DNA of 64,000 bases, from NCBI RefSeq assembly GCF_011742925.1, contig NZ_WAEL01000001.1:1-64000 (forward strand). The letters run 5' to 3'. Origin of the DNA: Fibrivirga algicola (GTDB taxonomy: Bacteria; Bacteroidota; Bacteroidia; Cytophagales; Spirosomataceae). The notes below the pieces were generated by a model. It worked only from the letters and a program-made list of their open reading frames with translations, made no database searches and had not been told where the DNA came from. Position 1 is the first letter of the stretch; each line of letters begins with the position of its first letter. The translations under genes were made by a program, and so were the position numbers. Below, in pieces: positions 28,610 to 37,560 of the stretch.

Positions 28610-28646
28610 AAATGGGGCGTTATGGTAGAAGTGACCAAAATAAGCT

Positions 28647-28810
28647 AACCCCAACGGGTGGTATGTCAATAGCCAGGGTCGGGCTATCTATAGCATAGCC
28701 CCGTCGGGGCGGCATAGCAGGAGTAAACCCGCCTGCCGTATATTGTACCGATGGGGCTTCGGTGCGAATGACCTTAAATCTAGCTATTGACATACTACCC
28801 CGTTGGGGTT
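28647..28810. repeat. REP-like palindromic element next to the dead transposase
   Basis: Outer arms 28647-28673 and 28783-28810 are near-perfect inverted repeats of 27-28 nt (AACCCCAACGGG... against ...CCCGTTGGGGTT). Inside are shorter hairpins such as GCCCCGTCGGGGC (near 28700). The whole 164-bp element could fold into a branched structure, as REPINs and MITEs do. It lies 38 bp from the transposase pseudogene, as expected when a RAYT transposase mobilises its own REP sequences. The remaining gap to mgtE shows no gene. Confidence 0.75.
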
Positions 28811-28883
28811 GTACCGTTCGCTCTAGTCACCTTTACGTGCCGTAGCTACGTACTATAGGTGCAACTGTGGCACGACTGTTATA

Positions 28884-30236
28884 CTACAGCTCAGCCAGCA
28901 GTACGTTGGCGATGCTGAAGTACACACCAATACCGATGAGGTCGTTGGCTGTGGTAATGAACGGCCCCGAAGCAACCGCCGGATTGATACCGATCCGGTC
29001 GAGCAGGAGGGGGGTGATAGTGCCCATAAACGAGGCCAGCATCACCACGCTCAGGAGCGACAGCGCCACCACCGGAAACAGACGAGGCTCACCGATGAGT
29101 AAGGTATAACAACCCGCCATCAGGCCCACTACAGCTCCGTTCAGTAAGGCCAGCACGAGCGTGCGCAGCAGACGTTGTCCCAGCGAATAAGTCAACCCCG
29201 ATGTGTCGGACAGGCTTTGCACGATCAGGGAGGCGGTTTGAATGCCGACGTTGCCGCCCGTTGAGCCGATAATAGGAATAAAGGCGGCCAGCGCGGCTAC
29301 TTTCCCCAGTTCGCTCTGAAACCCGTTGATTACCGTGGCCGCCATCAGGCTACCGGCGGCACCGGCCACCAGCCACGGTAACTGCGCTTTGGCACGTACC
29401 CAGAGCGTGTCGTCTTCTTCTACTTCACCCGACAGACCCGAAATGGCCTGAATGTCATCTTCGGCCTGTTCGGTAATCACGTCGACCACGTCATCAATGG
29501 TGATCCGGCCCAGTAACCGGCCCTGTACGTTGACGACCGGCACTGAATCAAGGTCATACTTCTGCATGATCTCAGCCACCTCGGCCACAGGGCGGTAGGT
29601 CTCTACCGAAACGACGTCTTTCTCGTAGATGTCGGCAATCTTGGTGTACTTCCGCGACAGCACGATCTTCTTCAACGAGACAAAGCCGAGCAGAATACCC
29701 GCATCGTCGACCACGTAAACGGCGTACACCTTTTCAACGTCTTCGGCCTGTTGCCGAATTTCTTCAATGCACTGGTTGACGTTGGTGTTGACGTTGATCT
29801 TGATTAATTCCTTCTGCATCAGACCACCCGCCACGTCTTCGTCGTAGTGGAGCAGGTCGATGATGAACCGGGCCTGTTCCCGGTCTTCCATCAGGCCAAT
29901 CACTTCTTCACGTACCTGAATCGACTGCTCATTGAGCAAATCCACGGCATCGTCGGAGTCCATCTCCTCAACGAAAGGCGCGAGGTCGGCTGAGGTAAAC
30001 GACGCAATGAACCCGTCGCGAATCGAATCGTCGAGGTTGGCAATGATTTCGGCCCCAATCCCCCGGTCGACGAGGTTGAGCAGGTAACGGGCCGAATCGG
30101 TATTCAATTCGTACAGGATACCCGAAATGTCAGCCGGGTACAACTCCTCCATCTCGGCGCGAAGCATCACATCGTCGCCCGTATCGATCGCCGTCTGAAT
30201 TCGGTCGAGGTAGTCTTTGGTTAGTTCAAACGTCAC
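28884..30236 (-). CDS. mgtE: Magnesium transporter MgtE
   Basis: 450 residues with the standard MgtE plan: an N-terminal superhelical domain (~1-130, including PADISGILYELN and EEMDSDDAVDLLNE), two CBS domains (~135-255, with VYVVDDAGILLGFVSL and VPVVNVQGRLLGRITIDDVVD), a connecting helix, then five transmembrane helices (~285-450, including GSTGGNVGIQTASLIVQSL). The channel opens when cytoplasmic Mg2+ is low, as acidic residues of the N and CBS domains release the gate. Single gene. Confidence 0.95.
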   Translation of the reverse strand: MTFELTKDYLDRIQTAIDTGDDVMLRAEMEELYPADISGILYELNTDSARYLLNLVDRGIGAEIIANLDDSIRDGFIASFTSADLAPFVEEMDSDDAVDLLNEQSIQVREEVIGLMEDREQARFIIDLLHYDEDVAGGLMQKELIKINVNTNVNQCIEEIRQQAEDVEKVYAVYVVDDAGILLGFVSLKKIVLSRKYTKIADIYEKDVVSVETYRPVAEVAEIMQKYDLDSVPVVNVQGRLLGRITIDDVVDVITEQAEDDIQAISGLSGEVEEDDTLWVRAKAQLPWLVAGAAGSLMAATVINGFQSELGKVAALAAFIPIIGSTGGNVGIQTASLIVQSLSDTSGLTYSLGQRLLRTLVLALLNGAVVGLMAGCYTLLIGEPRLFPVVALSLLSVVMLASFMGTITPLLLDRIGINPAVASGPFITTANDLIGIGVYFSIANVLLAEL

Positions 30237-30333
30237 GGTGCAGAGTTGGTGAGCAAAGTATGTAACGGATTAACGCCCGATTCAGGTTGCCTGTTCCAGC
30301 GGATTGCTGGCTGTGGCTGTGTCAGCAACAAAA

Positions 30334-30360
30334 AGCCCGCCAACGTGATGCTGGCGGGCT
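30334..30360 (-). terminator. Intrinsic terminator after the DUF2911 gene
   Basis: Stem AGCCCGCCA/TGGCGGGCT (30334-30342, 30352-30360) followed on the minus strand by a T5 run. It separates the DUF2911 gene from mgtE. Confidence 0.9.
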
Positions 30361-30380
30361 TGTGTAAAGAAAGCTGGCTA

Positions 30381-31280
30381 TTAGGCTTTCTTCTTGCCCT
30401 TACCCTTCGCAGGAATGGCAACCGGCATCTTCGACTGGTATTCGGTTACACCTTTGGCAATCGCATCTTTAAAGAACGAAAACGAGGCATCGCCCGACGT
30501 TTCACCCATTGCCAGGGCTTTTTGCGCTAAGGGCATCGCCTCGGCGAACTTGCCCATCTTGCCTAGAATCTGTGCTTTCAGCCACAAGTTGCGGTACGTT
30601 TCTTTGGCAGCAATTGCCTTATCGACGTACGACAGCGACTGCTCCAGGTTACGGCCTTTGCTCAGGTTATAGCTGGCAGCGGCAGTCAGTGTATTCACGT
30701 CGTCGGGCTTATCGGCAACGGCTTTGTCGACGGAAGCTGCGGCGTTGGCCGAGGTATTCGCCGCCAGGTTAGCTGAGGCCTTCACATCTGCCCACATGAT
30801 GTCCATGGTGGCAGTGCTGTCAGTCACATTGTTGAAACCAATGGTGAAGGTTTCTACTTTCTGACCTGTTTTAGAAGGTGTCATGCTCACGCGCAGTACG
30901 TCGTTGTCCTGTTTGTAACTTTGCTCCGTTACGGCCATGTCTTTGCTGAAAATTAGCGTCCACTCGCTAGCGGCGGGGATCGACAAAACGGCGTATGAAC
31001 CGGCTGCCAGTGACTTGCCATTCACCATCAGGTCGGTGGTGGTGGTAAAGGCAGTAGCGCCGTTGGCACCCGTCCGCCATACCGATCCGGTTGGTACGAA
31101 CTCCGCCGTGAAGGGCGTACGGCCTTTCAGGCTGGGGCGTGAGTATTTCACGGTGACGTCTGTCACGCCGATTGTTTGCATAACGGTAGCGGCGGGACTA
31201 GGCGACGGCGTTCTGATCTGAGCAGTAGCCAGTTGCGCTACAAGCACCAGGCCAACGGCCGAAAGCATCATTTTTTTCAT
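30381..31280 (-). CDS. Periplasmic DUF2911 protein with TPR-like tail
   Basis: 299 residues. Signal peptide (VGLVLVAQLATAQ). Residues ~25-170 are DUF2911 (VTVKYSRPSLKGRTPF, PTGSVWRTGANGATAF, LAAGSYAVLSIPA), a family common in Bacteroidota with no known biochemical role. Residues ~185-275 are TPR-like helices (YNLSKGRNLEQSLSYVDKAI). It ends in a Lys-rich tail GKGKKKA. A -7 box precedes the start, and a strong terminator follows, so it is monocistronic. Confidence 0.9.
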   Translation of the reverse strand: MKKMMLSAVGLVLVAQLATAQIRTPSPSPAATVMQTIGVTDVTVKYSRPSLKGRTPFTAEFVPTGSVWRTGANGATAFTTTTDLMVNGKSLAAGSYAVLSIPAASEWTLIFSKDMAVTEQSYKQDNDVLRVSMTPSKTGQKVETFTIGFNNVTDSTATMDIMWADVKASANLAANTSANAAASVDKAVADKPDDVNTLTAAASYNLSKGRNLEQSLSYVDKAIAAKETYRNLWLKAQILGKMGKFAEAMPLAQKALAMGETSGDASFSFFKDAIAKGVTEYQSKMPVAIPAKGKGKKKA

Positions 31281-31314
31281 GGTACCGAGTGTATTTAGTC
31301 TGTTAGTTTCGCCA

Positions 31315-31322
31315 CAAAATTA
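31315..31322 (-). promoter_or_regulatory. Bacteroidota-type -7 box upstream of the DUF2911 gene
   Basis: CAAAATTA here reads TAATTTTG on the minus strand, matching the consensus TAnnTTTG of the Bacteroidota housekeeping sigma factor. No good TTTG was found at the -33 spacing. Confidence 0.45.
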
Positions 31323-31397
31323 ACCCGAAATCGTTGTGTATCGGTGTTGCCAATCAGGTTGATTTCGCTTAAGCAACCGCCTGGACACAATCATGCT

Positions 31398-31949
31398 ATG
31401 ACAGACTTACTCACGTTGCTCCGGCAACACAGCCCGGCCGATGCCAACGAGGGCGAGATGACCGCCCGCACTATTGCGTTTGTGGAAGCTAACCCAAACT
31501 GCTACGAGCGCTCATTGCTCGAAGGGCATATTACCGGGTCGGCCTGGATCACTTCGCCCGATGGCACGCAGGTGCTGCTCATTCATCACCGCAAGCTCGA
31601 CCGGTGGTTTCAACCGGGCGGTCATGCCGATGGCGATCGCGATGTGGCGAATGTTGCCCTTCGCGAAGCTGAAGAGGAAACGCTGCTCCCCGATGTGAAA
31701 CTGGTTAGCCCGGCTATTTTTGATGTCGATATTCACCCCATTCCGGCAAAGGGCAACGTACCTGAGCACCTGCACTATGACATCCGGTTTCTGTTTACGG
31801 CCAGCAGCGAAACGGCGTTGGGTGGTGAAAGCCGCGAGGTGAAAGGCATCCGCTGGCTGTCGCTCGACGAGGCCGAGCAGCTATCCGACTCCGAATCGAT
31901 CAGTCGAATGATCCGGAAGAGCAGGCTTTCCCTGGCTAAAAACGGCTAA
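31398..31949 (+). CDS. Nudix hydrolase
   Basis: 183 residues from the ATG at 31398 (MTDLLTLLRQ); the in-frame ATG at 31344 adds 18 unmatched residues. The Nudix box is GGHADGDRDVANVALREAEEET, with the catalytic REAEEE helix intact and Asp in place of one usual Glu. A C-terminal LSLDEAEQLSD helix is usual. Such enzymes hydrolyse nucleoside diphosphates linked to another group; the substrate cannot be told. Divergent from the DUF2911 gene. Confidence 0.9.
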   Translation: MTDLLTLLRQHSPADANEGEMTARTIAFVEANPNCYERSLLEGHITGSAWITSPDGTQVLLIHHRKLDRWFQPGGHADGDRDVANVALREAEEETLLPDVKLVSPAIFDVDIHPIPAKGNVPEHLHYDIRFLFTASSETALGGESREVKGIRWLSLDEAEQLSDSESISRMIRKSRLSLAKNG

Positions 31950-31955
31950 CCCTCT

Positions 31956-32798
31956 CTATCGTACCAACTCGGCTGGTAATGCGCTGATACTACGTACCTG
32001 GATAGTCCGGTAGAATACCTCGGCCCCTTCAGACTGAAGCTGAATCTTGCCTTTGGTTAAGGGCTCACGTTTCCCGTTGACCAACTGGCTGGTGTGGGTC
32101 AGCATCATGTTGACTTTACCATTCAGCACGTGCAGACAGGTATCGCCCATACAGTATAGGTCAACTACGTTCCACTGGCCAGAGGGCTTTTCGATGTCTG
32201 GATTTTTGACGCACTGTCGACCGTTTGGTGTTCCATCCTGAAACGTAACGAAAGGCGCACCGGCCTGATACACGAATTTGCCTTTGTCATTCTTGCGGGC
32301 GGGAATGTCCGTCGCCACGTTCATCACGCCCCAGTAGTCGCCGGTATCACCTTCCTGAATCTGGTACTCGAACGATTCCATCCAGAGCATGGGGGTGCCG
32401 TGCTGGCCAACACTGTGGTAAAGCAACCCACTGTCGCGGGGTTGCCCAAGCTTGGGCGGCCATTGTAAAGAGCCCCATTTGAATTCCAGCCGAAGGTGAT
32501 AGTTGCCGAAGTCAGCCAGTGTATTTATGCCGCCAAATGTTTCGCCCGAGATGCGTAGCGCTGGTTTACCGTCTACCGTTACCACCGAGAAGACATGCGA
32601 CGGGTCGTTGTTCAGGCCCAGCGGCGCGGTTACAGTTGCCTTGTCTGTCGAATACGGTCGGTCAAGGTACGTTTCCCAGCCTGTCAGGTCTTTTCCGTTA
32701 AATAAAGATATCCAGGTGCCCTGTTGGCGGGCCGGTTGCGCCGAGACCGAAGTCATCGATAGAAGGCCCAGGCATACGAGTGTGAGCAGCAATTTCAT
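31956..32798 (-). CDS. Secreted DUF1080 (3-keto-disaccharide hydrolase-like) protein
   Basis: About 280 residues from the ATG at 32798, the start of a good signal peptide (LLLTLVCLGLLSMTSVSAQ); an ATG at 32828 adds ten residues. The body is a jelly-roll of the DUF1080 family: WISLFNGKDLTGWETYL, LADFGNYHLRLEFKWG, DSGLLYHSVGQHG, ESFEYQIQEGDTGDYWG and GKIQLQSEGAEVFYRTI. Relatives act on 3-keto-glucosides or simply bind sugars. It is the last gene of the minus-strand pectin locus. Confidence 0.87.
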   Translation of the reverse strand: MKLLLTLVCLGLLSMTSVSAQPARQQGTWISLFNGKDLTGWETYLDRPYSTDKATVTAPLGLNNDPSHVFSVVTVDGKPALRISGETFGGINTLADFGNYHLRLEFKWGSLQWPPKLGQPRDSGLLYHSVGQHGTPMLWMESFEYQIQEGDTGDYWGVMNVATDIPARKNDKGKFVYQAGAPFVTFQDGTPNGRQCVKNPDIEKPSGQWNVVDLYCMGDTCLHVLNGKVNMMLTHTSQLVNGKREPLTKGKIQLQSEGAEVFYRTIQVRSISALPAELVR

Positions 32799-32919
32799 GG
32801 GGCAGGGGTGTTTGGGCGGTGAGTGCATGCAGCAGGTACGGCTTCTGAACCTCTTACCTGTTCGGGACTGAGTAGCCTAAGGCCCGACGAACCAGAGTCT
32901 ACTGCCTGCCTGCACCAAC

Positions 32920-34575
32920 TTAGTTTGCCACCGGCTCTACCCGGAACCAGTCGAAGTCGGCGTAGCCCGAATCGTTGATCTGGCTGGTGCGGGTGCAGAA
33001 GAGCCCCACTTTAGCACCGATCCAGCGGCCCACTTCGGCCTGAAAGATGTCGCCCGTTTTGGTGAATGTTGTTCCGTCGAGGCTGTAGCTGAACTGGCAT
33101 TTGGCGCCGCTGGTCACCTCAATGCGCAGGTAGATTGGCGCCGCATTGTTAACCTTAGTGATCACGGTCTCGTCTTCCGCCTTACCGTCCGATGCTTTTT
33201 TACAGACGTTGTAGACCAGCACGACCCCGTCTTTCTGACTTTTCAGCGCCAGGCTGGCGTAGCTCAGGCCCATGACGATCAGGCCGGCCTTTTCGTTGAC
33301 CAGCTTCGTGTTCGGCGTGAAGGTGACTTTCGTGGTGGTCCTGAACGTTTCGGCCGGAAACTTCTGCAGCAGCAGGTTGGGTACGTCCCAGTAGTTTTTG
33401 GCCTCGCTGGGTACGTTGGCCGAGTATAACCGCAGGAAACCCTGGTTGCTGGTAGTGTGCCAAACGCCTTTCGGGTTTGCCTGCCACTGCCATTGCAGCC
33501 CCATCGTCGTCGCATTGAACTCGTCAGATTCGGGCGGGGTGGCTACTGGGTACGTTCGGCCCACAGCGGGTTTGCGATAAGTCAATACGGGCTCACCCTT
33601 GCCGTCACCGTCGGCATCGACACCAATGACCGGCCAGTTGTTTACCCATTTCATCGGTTGCAGGTGCACCACCCGTCCATAAGCGTCTTTATCCTGAAAG
33701 TGCAGGAACCAGTCTTCGGTGGTTTTGCCTTTGCCGGCCGTTACCCACGCGCCCTGATGTGGTCCGTTGATGGGTGTTTTGCCCTGGTCCATGACGACCT
33801 TTCGTTCGTAGGGGCCATAGATGTTTTTCGACCGTAACACCAGCTGCCAGCCCGTCGACACGCCACCGGCGGGTGCAAAGAGGTAGTAGTAGCCGTTGCG
33901 TTTATACAGCTTCGGCCCCTCGATTGTCGGGTCTTTTTCGTGGCCGTCGTACACGATAACGCCTTCATCGAGCACCTTCTGCCCATCGGCGCTGAGCTTC
34001 TTGATGGTCAGGATACTCTTGATACCCGCCCGGCTGCCCGCCCAGCCATGCGCCAGATAGACCTGGCCATTGTCGTCCCAGAAGGGGCAGGGGTCGATCA
34101 GCCCTTTGCCGCCTTCCACCAGTACCGGTGCTGACCACGGCCCGGCCGGATTGGTGGCTTTGGTGAGGTAAATGCCGAAATCAGGATCGGGATAGTAGAG
34201 GTAGAACTCGTTGTTGTGGTAGCGAATGGCGGGTGCCCACACGCCGTTGCCATGCTGTGTTTTCTCGAAATGCTCGAACGGAGGCTGGCGTTTCAGGGCG
34301 TGGCCAATGAGTGTCCAGTTCACCAGATCTCGTGAGTGCAGAATGGGCAGGCCGGGAATGGCGTCGAAGCTGGAGGACACCATGTAGTAGTCGTCGCCCG
34401 CCCGGCAAACGTCGGGGTCAGAATAGTCGGCGTTGAGGACCGGATTTTTGTACGTGCCGTTTCCCAGATCAGCCACCCATACGTTAGAGATGGATGCGGT
34501 TTTCGGAACAGGTGACTGAGCCAGCGCCGTAATGCCGAAGCAAGCGGTAAGTATGGAAAGAGGAAGGTAGTTCAT
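32920..34575 (-). CDS. Secreted GH43-family glycosidase
   Basis: 551 residues from the ATG at 34575, where a signal peptide begins (LSILTACFGITALAQ). The N-terminal five-bladed propeller has the general-base Asp in DADYSDPDVCRAG-like NADYSDPDVCRAGDD, the pKa-modulating Asp in LIDPCPFWDDNG, and the acid Glu in DPTIEGPKLYKRNG. A C-terminal concanavalin-like domain (~350-551) resembles the beta-xylosidase C-terminal domain. Expected activity is alpha-L-arabinofuranosidase or beta-xylosidase, fitting side chains of pectin. The start overlaps the pectinesterase stop as ATGA, so the two are translationally coupled. Confidence 0.9.
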   Translation of the reverse strand: MNYLPLSILTACFGITALAQSPVPKTASISNVWVADLGNGTYKNPVLNADYSDPDVCRAGDDYYMVSSSFDAIPGLPILHSRDLVNWTLIGHALKRQPPFEHFEKTQHGNGVWAPAIRYHNNEFYLYYPDPDFGIYLTKATNPAGPWSAPVLVEGGKGLIDPCPFWDDNGQVYLAHGWAGSRAGIKSILTIKKLSADGQKVLDEGVIVYDGHEKDPTIEGPKLYKRNGYYYLFAPAGGVSTGWQLVLRSKNIYGPYERKVVMDQGKTPINGPHQGAWVTAGKGKTTEDWFLHFQDKDAYGRVVHLQPMKWVNNWPVIGVDADGDGKGEPVLTYRKPAVGRTYPVATPPESDEFNATTMGLQWQWQANPKGVWHTTSNQGFLRLYSANVPSEAKNYWDVPNLLLQKFPAETFRTTTKVTFTPNTKLVNEKAGLIVMGLSYASLALKSQKDGVVLVYNVCKKASDGKAEDETVITKVNNAAPIYLRIEVTSGAKCQFSYSLDGTTFTKTGDIFQAEVGRWIGAKVGLFCTRTSQINDSGYADFDWFRVEPVAN

Positions 34576-35573
34576 TGAGGTAACCAGGCGGTTGAGCCTG
34601 AAAAAATGCTGGCGAGGGTGTAGCGTTTGGCTTCTTTGACGGATAGTTGTTTCGACCACGCTACTCGTTTAGCCTTGTCACTGCCGGGGCCGGTGCTGCC
34701 GTATTCGGCGTACAGGACCGTTTGTTCGTTGACGGGGTTGCGCCAGTTGTCCCAGCCCTCAGGAAGAATGTGGCTACCCATCGTGGTTCGGATGAAGATC
34801 GTCTTCGCGTTTGGTCGCCAGGGCCGACCCAGAAAGACCTTCGTTGCGGCGGGGTCGGCAAGCAGGTTACAGTCGAAGAAAACAAACCCGTAGCGTTGAT
34901 AGCCAGGTGTGGCGGCAGCGGTGATGTACGAGTTGGTCAGGCTTTTGATGGTGCAGGACTGGAAAACGGCAATCGATTTTCCGAAGATGAAATCGGTGGT
35001 GCCTTCAACGGTGCAGTTGATGTAGTATTGGCGACTGCCTTCTGCGGCAGCATAGAGCGTATCCTGATTGCCGAGCAACACGCAGTTTTTGCAGACGAAC
35101 CGATCGCCCTGTACGTGCAGGGCAACGGCTTGCCCCACGCGCCCGGCAGTGTTGCGGATAGTCAGGTTTTCGAGGATAATGTCCGGCGCATCGACCAGCA
35201 CTACGTACGACGTGTAGGTGCTGAATTTAGTGTTGCCCGTAGCGTCTTTCCCACCGGGATACGCCTTGCCCGAATAGTCGTCGCCGGTGATGATGACGCC
35301 TTCTTTGCTCTCGCCAAGAATGTGAATGTTTGGTTTCCACGACGGTATAACGAGCTTTTCGGCATACACGCCGTTCCTGACATAGAGCGTGACACGTACC
35401 TGCGAATGGTCGCGGAAGGCGTTGACGGCTTCCTGAATGGTTTTGAACGAACCACTGCCATCCTGAGCTACGGTAAACGAAGCTGGGTACGTTGCCGATA
35501 CCGGACTAGTGGTTTGGGCAACTCCAACGGTTGTCAGAGCCAGCAGACAAAGAACTAAAATGTATCTGGTCAT
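34572..35573 (-). CDS. Pectinesterase (CE8)
   Basis: 333 residues from the ATG at 35573, which starts the signal peptide (YILVLCLLALTTVGVAQ); the in-frame ATG at 35687 would add 38 residues. Right-handed beta-helix of CE8: GSGSFKTIQEAVNAF, GNQDTLYA (catalytic Asp), DFIFGKSIAVFQSC (second catalytic Asp), and LGRPWRPNAKTIFI with the conserved Arg. It removes methyl esters from homogalacturonan, preparing it for the polygalacturonase gene just upstream. ATGA overlap with the GH43 gene. Confidence 0.94.
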   Translation of the reverse strand: MTRYILVLCLLALTTVGVAQTTSPVSATYPASFTVAQDGSGSFKTIQEAVNAFRDHSQVRVTLYVRNGVYAEKLVIPSWKPNIHILGESKEGVIITGDDYSGKAYPGGKDATGNTKFSTYTSYVVLVDAPDIILENLTIRNTAGRVGQAVALHVQGDRFVCKNCVLLGNQDTLYAAAEGSRQYYINCTVEGTTDFIFGKSIAVFQSCTIKSLTNSYITAAATPGYQRYGFVFFDCNLLADPAATKVFLGRPWRPNAKTIFIRTTMGSHILPEGWDNWRNPVNEQTVLYAEYGSTGPGSDKAKRVAWSKQLSVKEAKRYTLASIFSGSTAWLPQ

Positions 35574-35609
35574 TATGGGAATTGGGGTAATCGAGATCAT
35601 TAGTGGGTT

Positions 35610-35672
35610 GCTGACGCGCTGTGTGGTGCTTCGCGAGCCAGGCCCTTCGACAGCAACGCAGAGCGCGTCAGC
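35610..35672. repeat. Hairpin between polygalacturonase and pectinesterase genes
   Basis: Perfect 11-bp arms GCTGACGCGCT (35610-35620) and its complement (35662-35672). The arm and the enclosed GCTTCGCGAG also occur upstream of the GH5-like gene (13635-13657). It may adjust relative expression of the two genes. Confidence 0.6.
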
Positions 35673-35702
35673 CATGCAGTACAGCACGCGGATGGTAGCG
35701 GC

Positions 35703-37358
35703 TTACTTCGCGGCGGATAATAGGAGCTGTTTTTCCTGGGCGCCCTGGCTGAATTCAGCTTTGGTCTGGGCCTTTGTCAGGTCGGTATTTGTGACACGGA
35801 TCGCCTGACTACGTTCCCCTTTTACGGCGAAGAGCAGGTTGGTGGTGGCGTCATACCGGATTGTGTTGAAGAGCAGGTTACTGCTGTTTTCGATGGCAAT
35901 GACGGGTTTGGTCGTTTCGGTGATCAACTGCACGTTATCGAGGCTGATCCCACTCGCATCGATCAGCTCAACGCCCTTTTCGGTTTGCAACACCAGGCCT
36001 GACATCGCAATGTTCTGCACGTTCATTTCGGGTAAACCGCGAATGAAGACGCCCTTTTTGGCGCCGTTGCACACGATGTTCTCGAACTTCATGTTCCGGA
36101 AAATCGGCGTGCCTTCGTTGACAACTGGCCGGTCGTCGCGGACGCCATCGGTAGCAAATTTGACGAAGTAATACATGTCGAAGAAGATGGCTTCCTGGGC
36201 GATGTCGTTCATGAAGATGTCTTTCGCGTAGATATGCTCGACCACGCCGCCCCGGCCCCGTACTGATTTGAAACGCAGTCCTTTGTCCGTCCCCATGAAC
36301 GTGCAGTTCGAGACGAAGATATATCGTGCACCGCCGCTCATCTCACTGCCGACCACAAATCCGCCATGCCCGTTATACACGTTATTGTTGCGGATAATGC
36401 CGTTTTCGGTGGGCATACCGCGCTTGCGCCCTTCTTCGTCTTTACCCGATTTAATGCAGATAGCATCGTCGCCCACATCGAGCGTACAGCCTTCGATCAG
36501 GAAATTTTTGCACGACTCGATGTCCATGCCGTCGCCGTTGTGGGCGTATTCGGGGTTTTTAACGGTCAGGTTTCGCAGGGTCAGGTCCTGACACATCAGC
36601 GGGTGCAGGCACCAGGCGGCCGAGTTCTGGCAGGTGATGCCTTCCAGCAAGACCTTTTTGCAGTTGGTCAGCACCAGCAGGTTAGGCCGCAGCACGTCTT
36701 TCATATCGGCGAAATCCTGTGGCTTTTTGCCATCGGTGAGCAGCATACTCCGGTTTTCGACGCTGGCTTTTTTAAACTGCTCGCTGGGATACCAGGTTTT
36801 GCCGTCATCTTTCAACACCCCGCCCGACGCCAGTTTTTTCGTCCATTGGCCTTCTGTGAGTTGGCTTTTGTGCACGGCCCGCCACACATCGCCGTTGCCA
36901 TCCAGAATGCCCTGCCCCGTAATGGCAATGTTCTCGAGGTTGATCCCCGAAATGGGCGACTGATTTCGGGCGGCGCGTTTCCCTTCGTATACCCCTTCCA
37001 CAAGCGCATACTGGCTTTTATCGGTCGTAAAGAGTAGAGTGGCTGCCTTCTTCAGGTGTAGGTTGACGTTGCTTTTCAGCTCAATCGGACCGGTCAGCCA
37101 CAAGCCGCCTGGGACCAGCACCACCCCGCCGCCTTTCTGGCTGCACGCCTGAATTGCCTTGTTTATGGCGCTGGTGTTCAGCGTAACGCCGTCAGGTTTG
37201 GCGCCGAACGTCAGTACGTTGACCGTATCTTTTCGGAACGTAGGCTGGGCAATTTTGGGCAGATTGCCCCAGCTATAGGTCGGGGCGGATTGCGCCGCTG
37301 CCGATAGGCTGGTTAGCGCCGACAGGGCGAGGCCGATAAAAAAAGGTTGACTCTTCAT
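35703..37358 (-). CDS. Secreted polygalacturonase (GH28)
   Basis: 551 residues from the ATG at 37358 with signal peptide (FFIGLALSALTSLSAAAQ); an ATG at 37445 lies 29 codons upstream and is not needed. Beta-helix of GH28 with the catalytic Asp motifs NGDGMDIESC (NxD type), GDDAICIKSGKD (DD) and GHGGFVVGSEMSGG (GHG), plus a C-terminal RxK-like RYIFVSNC region. It cleaves alpha-1,4-galacturonan after de-esterification. Member of the pectin locus between SusD and pectinesterase. Confidence 0.94.
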   Translation of the reverse strand: MKSQPFFIGLALSALTSLSAAAQSAPTYSWGNLPKIAQPTFRKDTVNVLTFGAKPDGVTLNTSAINKAIQACSQKGGGVVLVPGGLWLTGPIELKSNVNLHLKKAATLLFTTDKSQYALVEGVYEGKRAARNQSPISGINLENIAITGQGILDGNGDVWRAVHKSQLTEGQWTKKLASGGVLKDDGKTWYPSEQFKKASVENRSMLLTDGKKPQDFADMKDVLRPNLLVLTNCKKVLLEGITCQNSAAWCLHPLMCQDLTLRNLTVKNPEYAHNGDGMDIESCKNFLIEGCTLDVGDDAICIKSGKDEEGRKRGMPTENGIIRNNNVYNGHGGFVVGSEMSGGARYIFVSNCTFMGTDKGLRFKSVRGRGGVVEHIYAKDIFMNDIAQEAIFFDMYYFVKFATDGVRDDRPVVNEGTPIFRNMKFENIVCNGAKKGVFIRGLPEMNVQNIAMSGLVLQTEKGVELIDASGISLDNVQLITETTKPVIAIENSSNLLFNTIRYDATTNLLFAVKGERSQAIRVTNTDLTKAQTKAEFSQGAQEKQLLLSAAK

Positions 37359-37560
37359 GGAGGTACGTGTTGGCTGGTTGTAGGGAACGTTGAGAAAAAG
37401 GTTGGCTTGCCAACGTACCTGTATTGATGCGTGTCGGCAAGCCAAAAGTAGTTAACGGGCGTTATGGACGAGTCGTGTTATTGGTGCTGACGCCTAACCC
37501 TTCGACCAGACATCGGCAACACCAGCAGAATTCATTCACAGCGCACATCGCTGCGTCCGC

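Noticed and set aside
34647-35558. 303-codon ORF on the plus strand across the pectinesterase gene
   Set aside because: Antisense shadow of a gene with all CE8 motifs; no family resemblance.
36366-37037. 223-codon ORF antisense to the polygalacturonase gene
   Set aside because: Shadow of the GH28 gene; no recognisable protein features.
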